Below, piece after piece: positions 1-7,873 of a DNA stretch of 64,000 nt. Position 1 is the first letter of the stretch. Each line of letters begins with the position of its first letter. The position numbers and the translations under genes were made by a program. Below the pieces are notes generated by a model. It had not been told where the DNA came from and ran no database searches. It saw only the letters and a list, made by a program, of their open reading frames with translations. Origin of the DNA: Bacillota bacterium (lineage in GTDB: Bacteria > Bacillota > Clostridia > Oscillospirales > Ruminococcaceae); contig JAEWWW010000015.1 in the NCBI GenBank assembly GCA_023396215.1, forward strand, positions 7,638-71,637. Direction: 5' to 3'.

Positions 1-1
1 G

Positions 2-88
2 GATTGCCCCTGCCACGGTTCGCGGTTTGACGAAAACGGCGGCCTGCTGGACGGCCCCGCCCAAAGGGGGCTGGACCATGCGCCTTAA
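2..88 (+). CDS. C-terminal end of a Rieske [2Fe-2S] protein (5' truncated by window edge)
   Basis: The first 28 codons of the window read DCPCHGSRFDENGG...GPAQRGLDHAP and then stop at 86-88. CPCHGSxF is the second cluster-binding box of Rieske [2Fe-2S] domains (Cys and His ligands), and the following GPA...L stretch is typical of the end of such a domain. In Clostridia this tail commonly ends an FAD-dependent oxidoreductase fused to a C-terminal Rieske domain; that identity is inference because the rest lies outside the window. It overlaps the next gene by 11 bases, which suggests translational coupling. Confidence 0.8.
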   Translation, partial: DCPCHGSRFDENGGLLDGPAQRGLDHAP

Positions 89-953
89 GGCCGGGGTGCG
101 CCGCTACTTTGAGGGATGGTACTTCAAGCACCAAAACGGCGAAACGGTCATAAGCCTCATCCCCGGCCTTTCGGTGGACAGCGGGGGAGACAGCCACGCC
201 TTTATACAGGTCATCACCGCAGACGGGGCAGCCTATGCCGCCTATGACGCCACCCGGTACCGGGCCGACCACCAAAGCCACAGCATCAGTGTGGGCGAAA
301 GCGCCTTTGGCCCGCAGGGTATCGCCCTGAAGATAGACAAGCCCGGCTGCCGGGTGCAGGGCAGCCTGCGCTACGGGCCGCTGACCCCTTTGCGCAGCGA
401 CATTATGGGGCCGTTTGCCCACCTGCCGGGCATGGAGTGCCGCCACGGCATTGTTAGCCTGGCGCACCCGCTGCAGGGGGAGCTAACCGTCAACGGCAAG
501 GCCTGCAGCTTTGACGGCGGGCTGGGGTATATCGAGCGGGATTGGGGCCGCTCCTTCCCCCAAAGCTACCGCTGGGTGCAGTGCGCGGGCCCCGAGCAGG
601 GGGGCTGGTGCGCCTTTGCCTCCGCCGCCCGCATCCCCTATATGGGGCTGCGGTTCACAGGCTGCATCGCGGTGCTTTACCATCAGGGGCGGGAGCACCG
701 TTTTGCCACCTACAACGGGGCACGGGCGGATTACCAGGGCAACCACGGCCTGACCCTGCGCCGGGGCGGCAGCAGGCTGGAGCTGACCGCCGCCCCCACC
801 GCCGCCCACCAGCTAAAGGCCCCCCAGATGGGGCAGATGAGCCGGGTGATACATGAAACGGTCGGCTGCCCGGTCACGGTGCGCCTCTGGGAAGGGGACA
901 GGCTGGTTTTTGAGGGCAGCAGCAATCACGGCGGCTTTGAAGCCATCCCATAA
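78..953 (+). CDS. Tocopherol cyclase-like (lipocalin-fold) protein
   Basis: This encodes 291 residues beginning MRLKAGVRRYFEGWYFKH. The motif RRYFEGWYFK near the N-terminus, the D/W-rich 'IERDWGRSFP' stretch and the C-terminal GGFE resemble the tocopherol-cyclase family, which occurs in bacteria that make no tocopherol, so the bacterial role is unknown. I chose ATG 78 because AAAGGGGG lies 8 bases upstream. The frame remains open back to TTG 27, but that start would run through the coding end of the Rieske protein and has no ribosome site. The 11-base overlap with the Rieske-tailed gene suggests a two-gene operon, ended by the hairpin at 971-1011. No signal peptide or membrane segment is evident. 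Confidence 0.7.
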   Translation: MRLKAGVRRYFEGWYFKHQNGETVISLIPGLSVDSGGDSHAFIQVITADGAAYAAYDATRYRADHQSHSISVGESAFGPQGIALKIDKPGCRVQGSLRYGPLTPLRSDIMGPFAHLPGMECRHGIVSLAHPLQGELTVNGKACSFDGGLGYIERDWGRSFPQSYRWVQCAGPEQGGWCAFASAARIPYMGLRFTGCIAVLYHQGREHRFATYNGARADYQGNHGLTLRRGGSRLELTAAPTAAHQLKAPQMGQMSRVIHETVGCPVTVRLWEGDRLVFEGSSNHGGFEAIP

Positions 954-970
954 AGAGAGGCAGAGCAAAA

Positions 971-1011
971 AAAGAGGCCCGCCACAGCGTGCAAAACGCG
1001 GGCGGGCTTTT
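971..1011. terminator. Rho-independent terminator, probably bidirectional
   Basis: GCCCGCC (977-983) pairs with GGCGGGC (1001-1007). It is followed by T4 on the plus strand and preceded by an A-rich run, so it can serve both the plus-strand cyclase-like gene and the convergent minus-strand protease. A second short hairpin (GGGCGG/CCGCCC, 1027-1045) lies beside it. Confidence 0.75.
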
Positions 1012-1071
1012 GTGCGTGCAGCGAATGGGCGGGTACCATCCGCCCGGGCGTGTCAAAAGCAGGCAGGGAGC

Positions 1072-2265
1072 TTATGCCTCCAGCGTCGCCTTCACCGCCT
1101 CAATGAAAGCGGGCGGGTCGATGATTCTTGAGCCGTGGCGGTTGAAAAAACTGGAGCTCTGCAGCAGCCTTGCCATCTCATCCCCGCCAAGCTGGAGGTT
1201 AAGCTGCCAACCCAGCGCCAGCACCCCCGCCGCATAGGGGATAGCCCAACTCAGGCCACCCTGACCATTGTACTGGTAAGAAGGGGTATCGGTTGTATAC
1301 TGCTCGGCCACGGTGCGGTAAGAGCAGGGAACCGCCAGCAGGTCGAAGGGCAGGCTGACCGGATCCCACATGGGCCAGCCGGAGGTGACGGCCTTCACAT
1401 TTTCGGGGTCTTGGGGGTCATAGTAGGCGGCCGCAATAAAGCCTGTGTGGTCGTCCTCGCGGCAATCCAGCACAAGGATGCCCTCGCTCTGGGCCAAGGC
1501 CACCGCCTCGTCATAAAGCTCATGGTTTTTCTCAAAGGGGCTGCCCATGCCCGAGGGCGCCGCCGAGATGGAAACCACGCGAATCTTCTCATCGGCAGGC
1601 AGCAGGCGGTTTTGCTCCACCACCCAGTGCAGGGCGTCGGCGTAGTATTTGCTGTCGCGCAGCCAGGAGGGTACAGCCGCGTAGTAGACCCTTGCGCCGG
1701 GGGCGGTGCCGATGCTTTCGCCCACCAGCAGGCTGGTGACCGCCGGGGCGTGCATCGAGCCACTGCTCTCGGGGGTATCGCAGCCGGTATCGTGATAGTC
1801 TGCAATTTTGCCGGTGAACTCAGGGTGATTCAGCAGCAGGTGCTGGTCGATAATGGCGACATTGACCCCCTTGCCGGTGATGCCCTGCCGGTGCAGCCCC
1901 CGCACACCGAGGCCGGGGTTTTTGGCGTCGTCCAATATCCGCATGGCCTGCGCCTCGCTGCCGGAAAAAACGGTGCCTTGGTTGAAGGTAAAGGTCATCA
2001 GATGCTCGGGGCTGAAATCGCCCGGGGCAAAGCGCTGCTCCTGCCCGGGGATGGCCCGCACATCCGCGAAGGGCTGCAAAGGCAGGGCGATTTCCGCAGC
2101 AGCCGGCGGCTCTTCCGGGGCCTCGCTCTCGCTGCCCGAGGCTTCCGGGAGGCTGGCCTCCCCGCCGGAGGGCGGCTCAGGGGCGGTTCCCCCGGGGAGA
2201 TTCCCCCCGCCGCCGCAGGCGGTCAGGAGCAGCAGCGCTAAAACCAGGGCAATCGTTCTTTTCAT
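1072..2265 (-). CDS. Subtilisin-like (S8) serine protease lipoprotein
   Basis: A 397-residue exported lipoprotein. The N-terminus MKRTIALVLALLLLTAC carries a lipobox with lipidated Cys17, followed by a Gly/Pro/Glu-rich linker to about residue 60. The catalytic domain shows the S8 order: Asp140 in VAIIDQ, His172 in GSMHAPAV and Ser339 in GLSWAIPYAAG, where the family consensus is GTSMAxPHVAG. The His and Ser boxes diverge from consensus (no HGTxVA, no GTS), so substrate range or even activity could differ from classical subtilases. It probably acts at the outer face of the membrane. It appears monocistronic, with its 3' end facing the terminator at 971-1011. Confidence 0.8.
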   Translation of the reverse strand: MKRTIALVLALLLLTACGGGGNLPGGTAPEPPSGGEASLPEASGSESEAPEEPPAAAEIALPLQPFADVRAIPGQEQRFAPGDFSPEHLMTFTFNQGTVFSGSEAQAMRILDDAKNPGLGVRGLHRQGITGKGVNVAIIDQHLLLNHPEFTGKIADYHDTGCDTPESSGSMHAPAVTSLLVGESIGTAPGARVYYAAVPSWLRDSKYYADALHWVVEQNRLLPADEKIRVVSISAAPSGMGSPFEKNHELYDEAVALAQSEGILVLDCREDDHTGFIAAAYYDPQDPENVKAVTSGWPMWDPVSLPFDLLAVPCSYRTVAEQYTTDTPSYQYNGQGGLSWAIPYAAGVLALGWQLNLQLGGDEMARLLQSSSFFNRHGSRIIDPPAFIEAVKATLEA

Positions 2266-2389
2266 CCTTCCACAATCCTTTCTGCAAACGCCGGGCGGCT
2301 TTCTCTCCTTACTGTACTACCCCAGCCGCCGGAATGCAAGGGCGGGGGATAGAGCGGGCTTTCGGAGAAGGAGGGCTCTTTACCGCAGG

Positions 2390-2440
2390 CCAAAAAAGAA
2401 ACCCGCCGCGGCGGGCAGTAATTGCGCCGGGGCGGGTTAT
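2390..2440 (-). terminator. Rho-independent terminator after the PHP phosphatase
   Basis: On the minus strand AACCCGCC (2438-2431) pairs with GGCGGGTT (2407-2400) and is followed by a T-rich tract (TTTCTTTTTT). It lies 14 bases past the stop of the PHP phosphatase gene. Confidence 0.8.
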
Positions 2441-2453
2441 ACTGGTTTATAGG

Positions 2454-3269
2454 CTATATCAGCCGGAACATCACCGGCTTGCGCTCCCGGAAAAAGGACA
2501 CATATTTGAAGCCCGCCTCCTTGAGAACCTCCATCCCCGCGTCGAGAGCAAAGCCCACATGCTCGCTCCGGTGGGCGTCGCTGCCGATGGTGACAATCTC
2601 GCCCCCAAACTCACGAAAGCGCTTGATGTATTTCACCGAGGGCAGGGTGATGCCCATGCCCTGCCGCAGCCCCGAGGTGTTTATCTCCATCCCCTTACCG
2701 GTTTGGGCCGCCGTGCGCAGCACCTCGTCAATCAGCTCCTGATAATCCTCCATCCGCACCGGGATGCGGTGTTTGCCCCAGATGTAACGCAGGGGGTAGG
2801 TCAGGTGGGCCAGCACGTCGCAATACTCCGAGGCGGCAAGCTGCTGCAGCTCGATATAGTGCTGCTGCATCAGGTCGCGCACCACAATGGCGGGGTCGCT
2901 GTAATTCAGATAAAAAAAGTCTGTTTGTCCCAGATTGTTGTGCAGCGAGCCCAGTACAAAGTCATAATCGGCCAGCGCCAGCACCTCCCTGGCGGCAGCC
3001 TCGTTTTCCAGAGCCTGTCCCAGCTCGACCCCGCGGGAGATTACCAGCTTGCCTGCAAACTCTTCGCGGGCCTGCTGGGCGTCGAGCATCGATTGCTTGA
3101 TGCGGGCGCCGCAACCCAGCTTCTCATAAAAGTTGCATTCGCAGTGGTCGGTGATGCAGATGCCCAGCAGGCCCTGCTCGATGGCGCTGTGGCAGAGGGC
3201 GGTTACCGGTTCAAATGCGTCGTGGGAGTTGGCCGAATGCATGTGGCTGTCAAAGCGGTTTGTATACAT
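2454..3269 (-). CDS. PHP-domain phosphatase, histidinol-phosphatase (HisJ) family
   Basis: A 271-residue cytoplasmic metal-dependent phosphoesterase. The PHP metal ligands appear in order: DSHMHSANS at the N-terminus, ITDHCE, GSLHN in the middle, and SDAHRSEHVG near the C-terminus. The HisJ/HisK subfamily removes phosphate from L-histidinol phosphate in histidine synthesis, but no his genes lie nearby, so the substrate is not certain. I start it at ATG 3269 (MYTNRFDSH) because AGGAGA lies 7 bases before it. The frame extends 19 codons further upstream without a ribosome site or family similarity. It is transcribed alone, divergently from nadE. Confidence 0.8.
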   Translation of the reverse strand: MYTNRFDSHMHSANSHDAFEPVTALCHSAIEQGLLGICITDHCECNFYEKLGCGARIKQSMLDAQQAREEFAGKLVISRGVELGQALENEAAAREVLALADYDFVLGSLHNNLGQTDFFYLNYSDPAIVVRDLMQQHYIELQQLAASEYCDVLAHLTYPLRYIWGKHRIPVRMEDYQELIDEVLRTAAQTGKGMEINTSGLRQGMGITLPSVKYIKRFREFGGEIVTIGSDAHRSEHVGFALDAGMEVLKEAGFKYVSFFRERKPVMFRLI

Positions 3270-3551
3270 GGTTTCATCTCCTATGCATGCAACAAAATAT
3301 ATAAACAGGTTCCAGGGGCTGTTCAAAAAATCAGAAACTTGTCTTTTTCTACAGGCGGCGACATCTGCCGCTTGCGAAAAATACTCCGCTTCCTCTATTT
3401 TTAATCAAGCCCTAATTTACACTCTTGCATAGTTATGATAACATATCACTAGATAAAATGCACCATGGAAACCCCGGTTGCATGGCAAAAGACGGCTTAA
3501 GGCAGCGCGCAAAGCCTGCCGCGCCACCAAAACGGAAAGGAACGGTCAGCG
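3270..3551. other. Divergent intergenic region between PHP phosphatase and nadE
   Basis: About 280 bases separate the two divergent starts. It is AT-rich around 3290-3470, and the stretch near 3411-3445 (TTTACA, TATGAT) looks promoter-like, but the spacing of about 12 bases is too short for a confident sigma-A call. I see no gene or structured RNA here. Confidence 0.4.
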
Positions 3552-5375
3552 ATGAATTCGATTATCCGAATTGCTGCGGCAGTCAACAGGGTGCACACCG
3601 GCAACCCCGACCTTTCTTTGGGCGAGATTCAGTCCTGCCTTGAGCAGCTCAAGGAAAACCCCGCCGATATCATCCTGCTGCCCCAACTGGCCCTCTGCGG
3701 CCCCGACTGCGGCAGCCTGTTTGATAACCGCTGGCTCAAGGACGCCTGCCGCTCCGCGCTGGGGCAGCTATGTATGCTGACACAGGATATCGAAAGCTTT
3801 ATCATTGTGGGGCTGCCCGCCGGCGACGGTGGGCGAACCGTTTCGGGCTGCGCCGTGCTGCACCGGGGGCATCTGGTGGGTACGGTGGCGGCGCAGCAGA
3901 GCCCCGTCCCATGGCTGGAGCAGCTCTGCCCCGCGGGTCTGCTGCCGCCCTCCACCGTTTTTGGCTGCGGCCAGTTGCGGTTCTGCGTGCTGCCCTGCGA
4001 CCCTGCGGCGCTGCCCCGCTATATGCATCTTTTGGAGGGCTGCGGCGCCGGGCTGGTGCTGGTGCCGGGCTTTGCGCCCGCCACGGCGGGCTATCTTGCC
4101 GACGCGCAGGACGCCCTGCGCATCGCCTCGGGAAGCTGGGGCTGCGCGGTGGCCGCCGCTTGCGGCGGGCCGGGGGCCAGCTCTGCACCTTACCTGTATC
4201 GGGGCTTTACAGCGGTGTATGAGTGCGGTCAAAAGCTGTGCGGCGACTTTGCCGCCGACAATACCGTTTCGCTCTGCGACCTGGATAATGATATTATCAG
4301 CGCACGCCTTGTGGATAAAGAGCGCCCGCAGGTCTTTTACCAAAGCGCCCCGGTGCCGCCCAAGCAGACGCTGCTGCGTCCGGTTTCGCCCAACCCCTAC
4401 CTGCGCGGCGAGGACCCCACCCCCCTGTACGAAGAGCTGTTCGAGATGCAGGCGCTGGCCCTGAGCCACCGGCTGCGCAACGTGGGGCTCACCCGTGTGG
4501 TGGTGGGGGTTTCAGGAGGGATGGATTCCGCCCTCGCGACGCTGGTCTGTGCCCGCGCGCTGGATATGCTGGGGCTGCCCCGCAGCCATCTGGTGGGGGT
4601 CACCATGCCGGGCTTCGGTACCACCGACGGCACCCTGTGGAGCGCCTTGACCCTCATGGAAAGCCTTGGGGCCGAAAGCCTCGAGATAGCCATTGCCCCG
4701 GCGGTTTTGCAGCATTTTAAGGATATCGGCCACGACCCCGCCCAGCGGGACGTTGTCTATGAAAACGCGCAGGTGCGCGAGCGGATGCAGATTTTGCAGG
4801 ACCTCGCCAACAAGCGGGGCGGCATGGTGGTGGGCACCGTCTGCCTTTCCGAGATTGCGCTGGGCTGGAGCACCTACGGCGGCGACCATATGGGCTTTTA
4901 TAATGTGAACGACTGCCTGACCAAAACCATGGTGCGGGGGATTGTGGGGCAGCTTGCCCGCACCGACTTTTTCCCCGGCCTGTCGGATATTCTATACGAG
5001 ATATTGGCCCGCCCCATCAGCCCCGAGCTGCTGCCCCCCGATGCGCAGGGCAGGGTGGTGCAACGCACCGAGGAGGTGCTGGGCCCCTACGAGATACACG
5101 ATTTCTTCCTGTACTACCTTGTGCGCTACCGGATGCGCCCCTCAAAAATCCTTGCCTACGCCTGTACCGCCTTTACGGGAGTGTATGCCCCGGCCGAGCT
5201 GAAGGAGCGGCTGCGGCTGTTCCTCGAGCGGTTCTTCAAGGGCCAGTACAAGCGCAGCAGCTCGCCCGACAGCGCCATCCTCTGCGATGTGAACCTTTCG
5301 AGGGCGGCAATCCACCTGCCTTCCGATATGAACCCCACCCAGTTGATAGAGGAGCTGGAGCGCATCGAGCTTTAA
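3552..5375 (+). CDS. nadE: NAD+ synthetase, two-domain form with a degenerate glutaminase half
   Basis: A 607-residue protein combining an N-terminal nitrilase-like domain (about 1-270) with a C-terminal ATP-pyrophosphatase synthetase domain. The P-loop SGGMDS is at residues 321-326, and GTVCLSEIALGWSTYGGDHMGFYN is the deamido-NAD+ region. It makes NAD+ from deamido-NAD+, ATP and ammonia. In glutamine-dependent enzymes the N-terminal domain carries a Glu-Lys-Cys triad. Here the expected Glu (xPELxLxG) is Gln45 in LLPQLALCG and the Lys position appears to be Gln115/116, while a Cys (149) is present. The synthetase half looks intact, so the enzyme may rely on free ammonia. It is monocistronic, with no obvious terminator immediately after. 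Confidence 0.85.
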   Translation: MNSIIRIAAAVNRVHTGNPDLSLGEIQSCLEQLKENPADIILLPQLALCGPDCGSLFDNRWLKDACRSALGQLCMLTQDIESFIIVGLPAGDGGRTVSGCAVLHRGHLVGTVAAQQSPVPWLEQLCPAGLLPPSTVFGCGQLRFCVLPCDPAALPRYMHLLEGCGAGLVLVPGFAPATAGYLADAQDALRIASGSWGCAVAAACGGPGASSAPYLYRGFTAVYECGQKLCGDFAADNTVSLCDLDNDIISARLVDKERPQVFYQSAPVPPKQTLLRPVSPNPYLRGEDPTPLYEELFEMQALALSHRLRNVGLTRVVVGVSGGMDSALATLVCARALDMLGLPRSHLVGVTMPGFGTTDGTLWSALTLMESLGAESLEIAIAPAVLQHFKDIGHDPAQRDVVYENAQVRERMQILQDLANKRGGMVVGTVCLSEIALGWSTYGGDHMGFYNVNDCLTKTMVRGIVGQLARTDFFPGLSDILYEILARPISPELLPPDAQGRVVQRTEEVLGPYEIHDFFLYYLVRYRMRPSKILAYACTAFTGVYAPAELKERLRLFLERFFKGQYKRSSSPDSAILCDVNLSRAAIHLPSDMNPTQLIEELERIEL

Positions 5376-5599
5376 AAACGGAAAAGCCCGGAGCGTACCA
5401 AAAAACGGTCAGGCGGCGAAAACTCGGTAGGGGCGGGGCGGCAAATAAGGGAGCATATTTAATATATGTGACCGCAATTTGCGAGTGCTGCCAACGAAGC
5501 AAGTAAAATGGCGTAATCATTTTACGTCCCGGCGACTTTTTCAACAGCCTGAGGGGCCAAAGACCCATATTATAAACAATACATTTGGAGGTTGCAACA
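5376..5599. other. Structured intergenic region upstream of the ACT gene
   Basis: About 220 bases with no convincing gene. It contains a hairpin GTAAAATG/CATTTTAC (about 5507-5529), then an A/T-rich stretch near 5565-5582 and the ribosome site GGAGG before ATG 5600. The dense local symmetry suggests a leader RNA or a dispersed intergenic repeat; neither can be shown from one copy. Confidence 0.35.
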
Positions 5600-5869
5600 A
5601 TGAAAGCTGTCATCACCGTCATCGGGCGGGATATGGTGGGAATCCTCGCGAAGGTTTCCGCCGAATGTGCCCGTGTCAACGCCAATATCATCGAGGTCAA
5701 CCAATCGGTTTTGCAGGATTTGTTCGCCATGATTATGCTGGTGGATATCTCCTCGCTCACCTGCGATTTTACCCAGCTGGCCGACAGCCTTGCGGCCGAA
5801 GGCGAAGAGATGGGGCTGAAAATTCATGTGATGCACGAGGATATCTTCAACTCGATGCACCGCATCTGA
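5600..5869 (+). CDS. ACT-domain protein (UPF0237 family)
   Basis: An 89-residue single ACT domain beginning MKAVITVIGRDMVGILAKVS and containing NANIIEVNQSVLQDLFAMIM. Free-standing ACT proteins of this family bind small ligands, probably amino acids, and act as sensors. The ligand here is unknown. The start at ATG 5600 has GGAGG 9 bases upstream; an earlier TTG (5585) would fall on the ribosome site itself. The next gene (UPF0210) starts 67 bases downstream. This two-gene arrangement is recurrent in Firmicutes, which implies a shared function. Confidence 0.85.
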   Translation: MKAVITVIGRDMVGILAKVSAECARVNANIIEVNQSVLQDLFAMIMLVDISSLTCDFTQLADSLAAEGEEMGLKIHVMHEDIFNSMHRI

Positions 5870-5935
5870 GCAGGTTGCCGACAAGCCGTCCACTATCTTT
5901 TATCACTCTGGCATTGAAAGGAATGAAACTCAACC

Positions 5936-7291
5936 TTGCTGAACAATAGCGATATTTTAGAAACAATACGGATGATACAGGACGAAAAGCTGGACATCCG
6001 CACCATCACCATGGGCATATCCCTGCTGGACTGCGCCGACAGCGATATAGGGCGTTCCTGCGAAAAGGTGTATGAAAAAATCAGCCGCCTTGCAAAGGAT
6101 TTGGTTTCCACCGGCGAGGCCATCGAAAAGCAGTACGGCATCCCCATCATCAACAAGCGCATCTCGGTTACACCCATCGCCATGCTGGTTGCCGCCTCGG
6201 GTGGCGACCCGGTGGAGTATGCCCTGACGCTGGATAAGGTTTCAAAAGCGGTGGGGGTCAACTTCATCGGCGGTTATTCTGCGCTGGTACATAAGGGCTT
6301 TGCTGCCGGCGACCTTGCGCTGATAGAGTCTATTCCCCGCGCGTTGTCGGTCACCGATCAGGTCTGCTCGTCGGTGAACATCGGCTCCACCAAAGCGGGC
6401 ATCAATCTGGACGCCGTCAAGCTGATGGGGCAGGTCATTAAGGACGCCGCCCGCCTCACCGCCGACCGCGAGTGCATCGGGGCGGCCAAGCTGGTGGTGT
6501 TTTGCAACGCGCCCGAGGATAACCCCTTTATGGCGGGGGCGTTTCACGGCCCCGGCGAGCCGGATTGCGTCATCAACGTGGGGGTTTCGGGCCCCGGCGT
6601 GGTGCGGGCGGCGCTGGCCAAGGCGGGGGATATCAACATCAGCGAGGTTGCCGACCTGATTAAAAAAACCGCCTTTAAAATCACCCGCATGGGCCAGCTG
6701 GTGGGGGCCGAGGCCTCCCGCAGGCTGGGGGTTCCCTTCGGTATCGTAGACCTTTCGCTCGCGCCCACCCCGGCGGTGGGCGATTCGGTGGCCCATATTC
6801 TGGAGGAAATCGGTCTGGAACGCTGCGGCGGGCCGGGCACCACCGCTGCGCTGGCGCTGCTCAACGACGCGGTGAAAAAGGGCGGCGTGATGGCTTCCTC
6901 CTCGGTGGGCGGGCTGTCGGGCGCCTTTATCCCGGTCAGCGAGGACGCGGGTATGATTGAGGCCGCCCGCTGCGGCGCGCTGACCATCGAAAAGCTGGAG
7001 GCGATGACCGCCGTCTGCTCGGTGGGGCTTGATATGATTGTCATCCCCGGCGAAACCACCCCCGAAACGATTGCCGCCATCATCGCCGACGAAGCGGCCA
7101 TCGGCATGGTGAACCAAAAGACCACCGCCGTGCGGCTGATACCGGCCATCGGCAAGCAGCCGGGCGAAGAGCTGGAGTTCGGCGGCCTGCTGGGCAGCGG
7201 CCCCATTATGCCTGTCAACCAGCGGTCGGCCGCCCGGTTCATCGGCAGGGGCGGGCATATCCCCGCGCCGCTGCACAGCCTGAAAAACTAG
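5936..7291 (+). CDS. UPF0210 (DUF711, PFL-like) family protein
   Basis: A 451-residue cytoplasmic protein with the family's N-terminus [11 protein letters not shown]...[12 protein letters not shown]. The Gly-rich internal stretches ([38 protein letters not shown]) and the C-terminal [16 protein letters not shown] are typical. Members resemble a pyruvate-formate-lyase-like fold, but no reaction has been assigned. TTG 5936 fits both the family N-terminus and the GAAAGGA site about 12 bases upstream. It is almost certainly co-transcribed with the ACT protein, which may sense its effector. A long hairpin follows at 7325-7359. Confidence 0.85.
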   Translation: MLNNSDILETIRMIQDEKLDIRTITMGISLLDCADSDIGRSCEKVYEKISRLAKDLVSTGEAIEKQYGIPIINKRISVTPIAMLVAASGGDPVEYALTLDKVSKAVGVNFIGGYSALVHKGFAAGDLALIESIPRALSVTDQVCSSVNIGSTKAGINLDAVKLMGQVIKDAARLTADRECIGAAKLVVFCNAPEDNPFMAGAFHGPGEPDCVINVGVSGPGVVRAALAKAGDINISEVADLIKKTAFKITRMGQLVGAEASRRLGVPFGIVDLSLAPTPAVGDSVAHILEEIGLERCGGPGTTAALALLNDAVKKGGVMASSSVGGLSGAFIPVSEDAGMIEAARCGALTIEKLEAMTAVCSVGLDMIVIPGETTPETIAAIIADEAAIGMVNQKTTAVRLIPAIGKQPGEELEFGGLLGSGPIMPVNQRSAARFIGRGGHIPAPLHSLKN

Positions 7292-7324
7292 CCTTTCAAT
7301 GTCATATTTTCAGTAAGTATAGCA

Positions 7325-7361
7325 GCCTCCGCCGCTTTTCACGGAAAAGCGGCGGAGGCTT
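7325..7361 (+). terminator. Hairpin terminator after UPF0210
   Basis: A 16-bp perfect stem (7325-7340 with 7344-7359; GCCTCCGCCGC arm) closes a 3-base loop. The following T-tract is very short (TTAA), so termination may be incomplete, or the hairpin may protect the 3' end. Confidence 0.65.
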
Positions 7362-7369
7362 AACGTAGT

Positions 7370-7398
7370 TTGCAAAAAATGAAATATTGTTCTATAAT
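7370..7398 (+). promoter_or_regulatory. Sigma-A promoter of the V-ATPase operon
   Basis: TTGCAA (7370-7375), a 17-base spacer and TATAAT (7393-7398). It is the only strong promoter seen before the first V-ATPase gene and implies a 5' leader of about 150 bases. Confidence 0.75.
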
Positions 7399-7554
7399 GA
7401 TATTTGTGTAACAAACCCTCACAAATCAATGGCCATTTTGGGGATATTTCGATGTATTTTAGCTATTGAAAATAGTAGGGGTTGGGTATATTATTAGGGT
7501 TAGCGCTTTAACTCCGAGGGATGCCCACAAGTCGCTCAGGCAGGAGGTTGGAAG

Positions 7555-7866
7555 ATGAACGAACAGATTAACAGATTGATTGAGCTGGATAAGAACGCTC
7601 GCAATATGGTGGAAGAGGCCGACCGCTATCTCAACTCGACCATGAACAATTTGGCCAAGGATATCGGCGAGCTGAAGGACAACTATGCCCAGCGGGCGCG
7701 CAACCGCATCCAGAAGGTGCAGGAGCAGGAGCAGGCGTTCTCGGCAAAGACCACCGCCGAGATGAAAGAACGCTATGGCCGGATGGAACAGCAGTTGGAG
7801 CAGTACTACCAGAGCCATCGGGAGGAACTGATACAGCAGATTTTTGATAGATGTATTGGCAGGTGA
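7555..7866 (+). CDS. V-type ATPase peripheral-stalk subunit (F/H, G-like)
   Basis: A 103-residue, highly charged, all-helical protein with no membrane segment (NEQINRLIELDKNARNMVEEADRYLN...), as expected for the coiled-coil partner of subunit E in the peripheral stalk. It corresponds by position to NtpF of Enterococcus hirae or AhaH/AtpH of archaeal-type ATPases. Such short coiled coils align poorly, so position as first gene of the operon is the main evidence. Its stop codon TGA (7864-7866) forms part of the AGGTGA ribosome site of the next gene. Confidence 0.75.
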   Translation: MNEQINRLIELDKNARNMVEEADRYLNSTMNNLAKDIGELKDNYAQRARNRIQKVQEQEQAFSAKTTAEMKERYGRMEQQLEQYYQSHREELIQQIFDRCIGR

Positions 7867-7873
7867 ATAACCT

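Noticed and set aside
1135..2241. A 368-codon plus-strand frame
   Set aside because: Antisense to the subtilase lipoprotein, which has a signal peptide and a catalytic triad.
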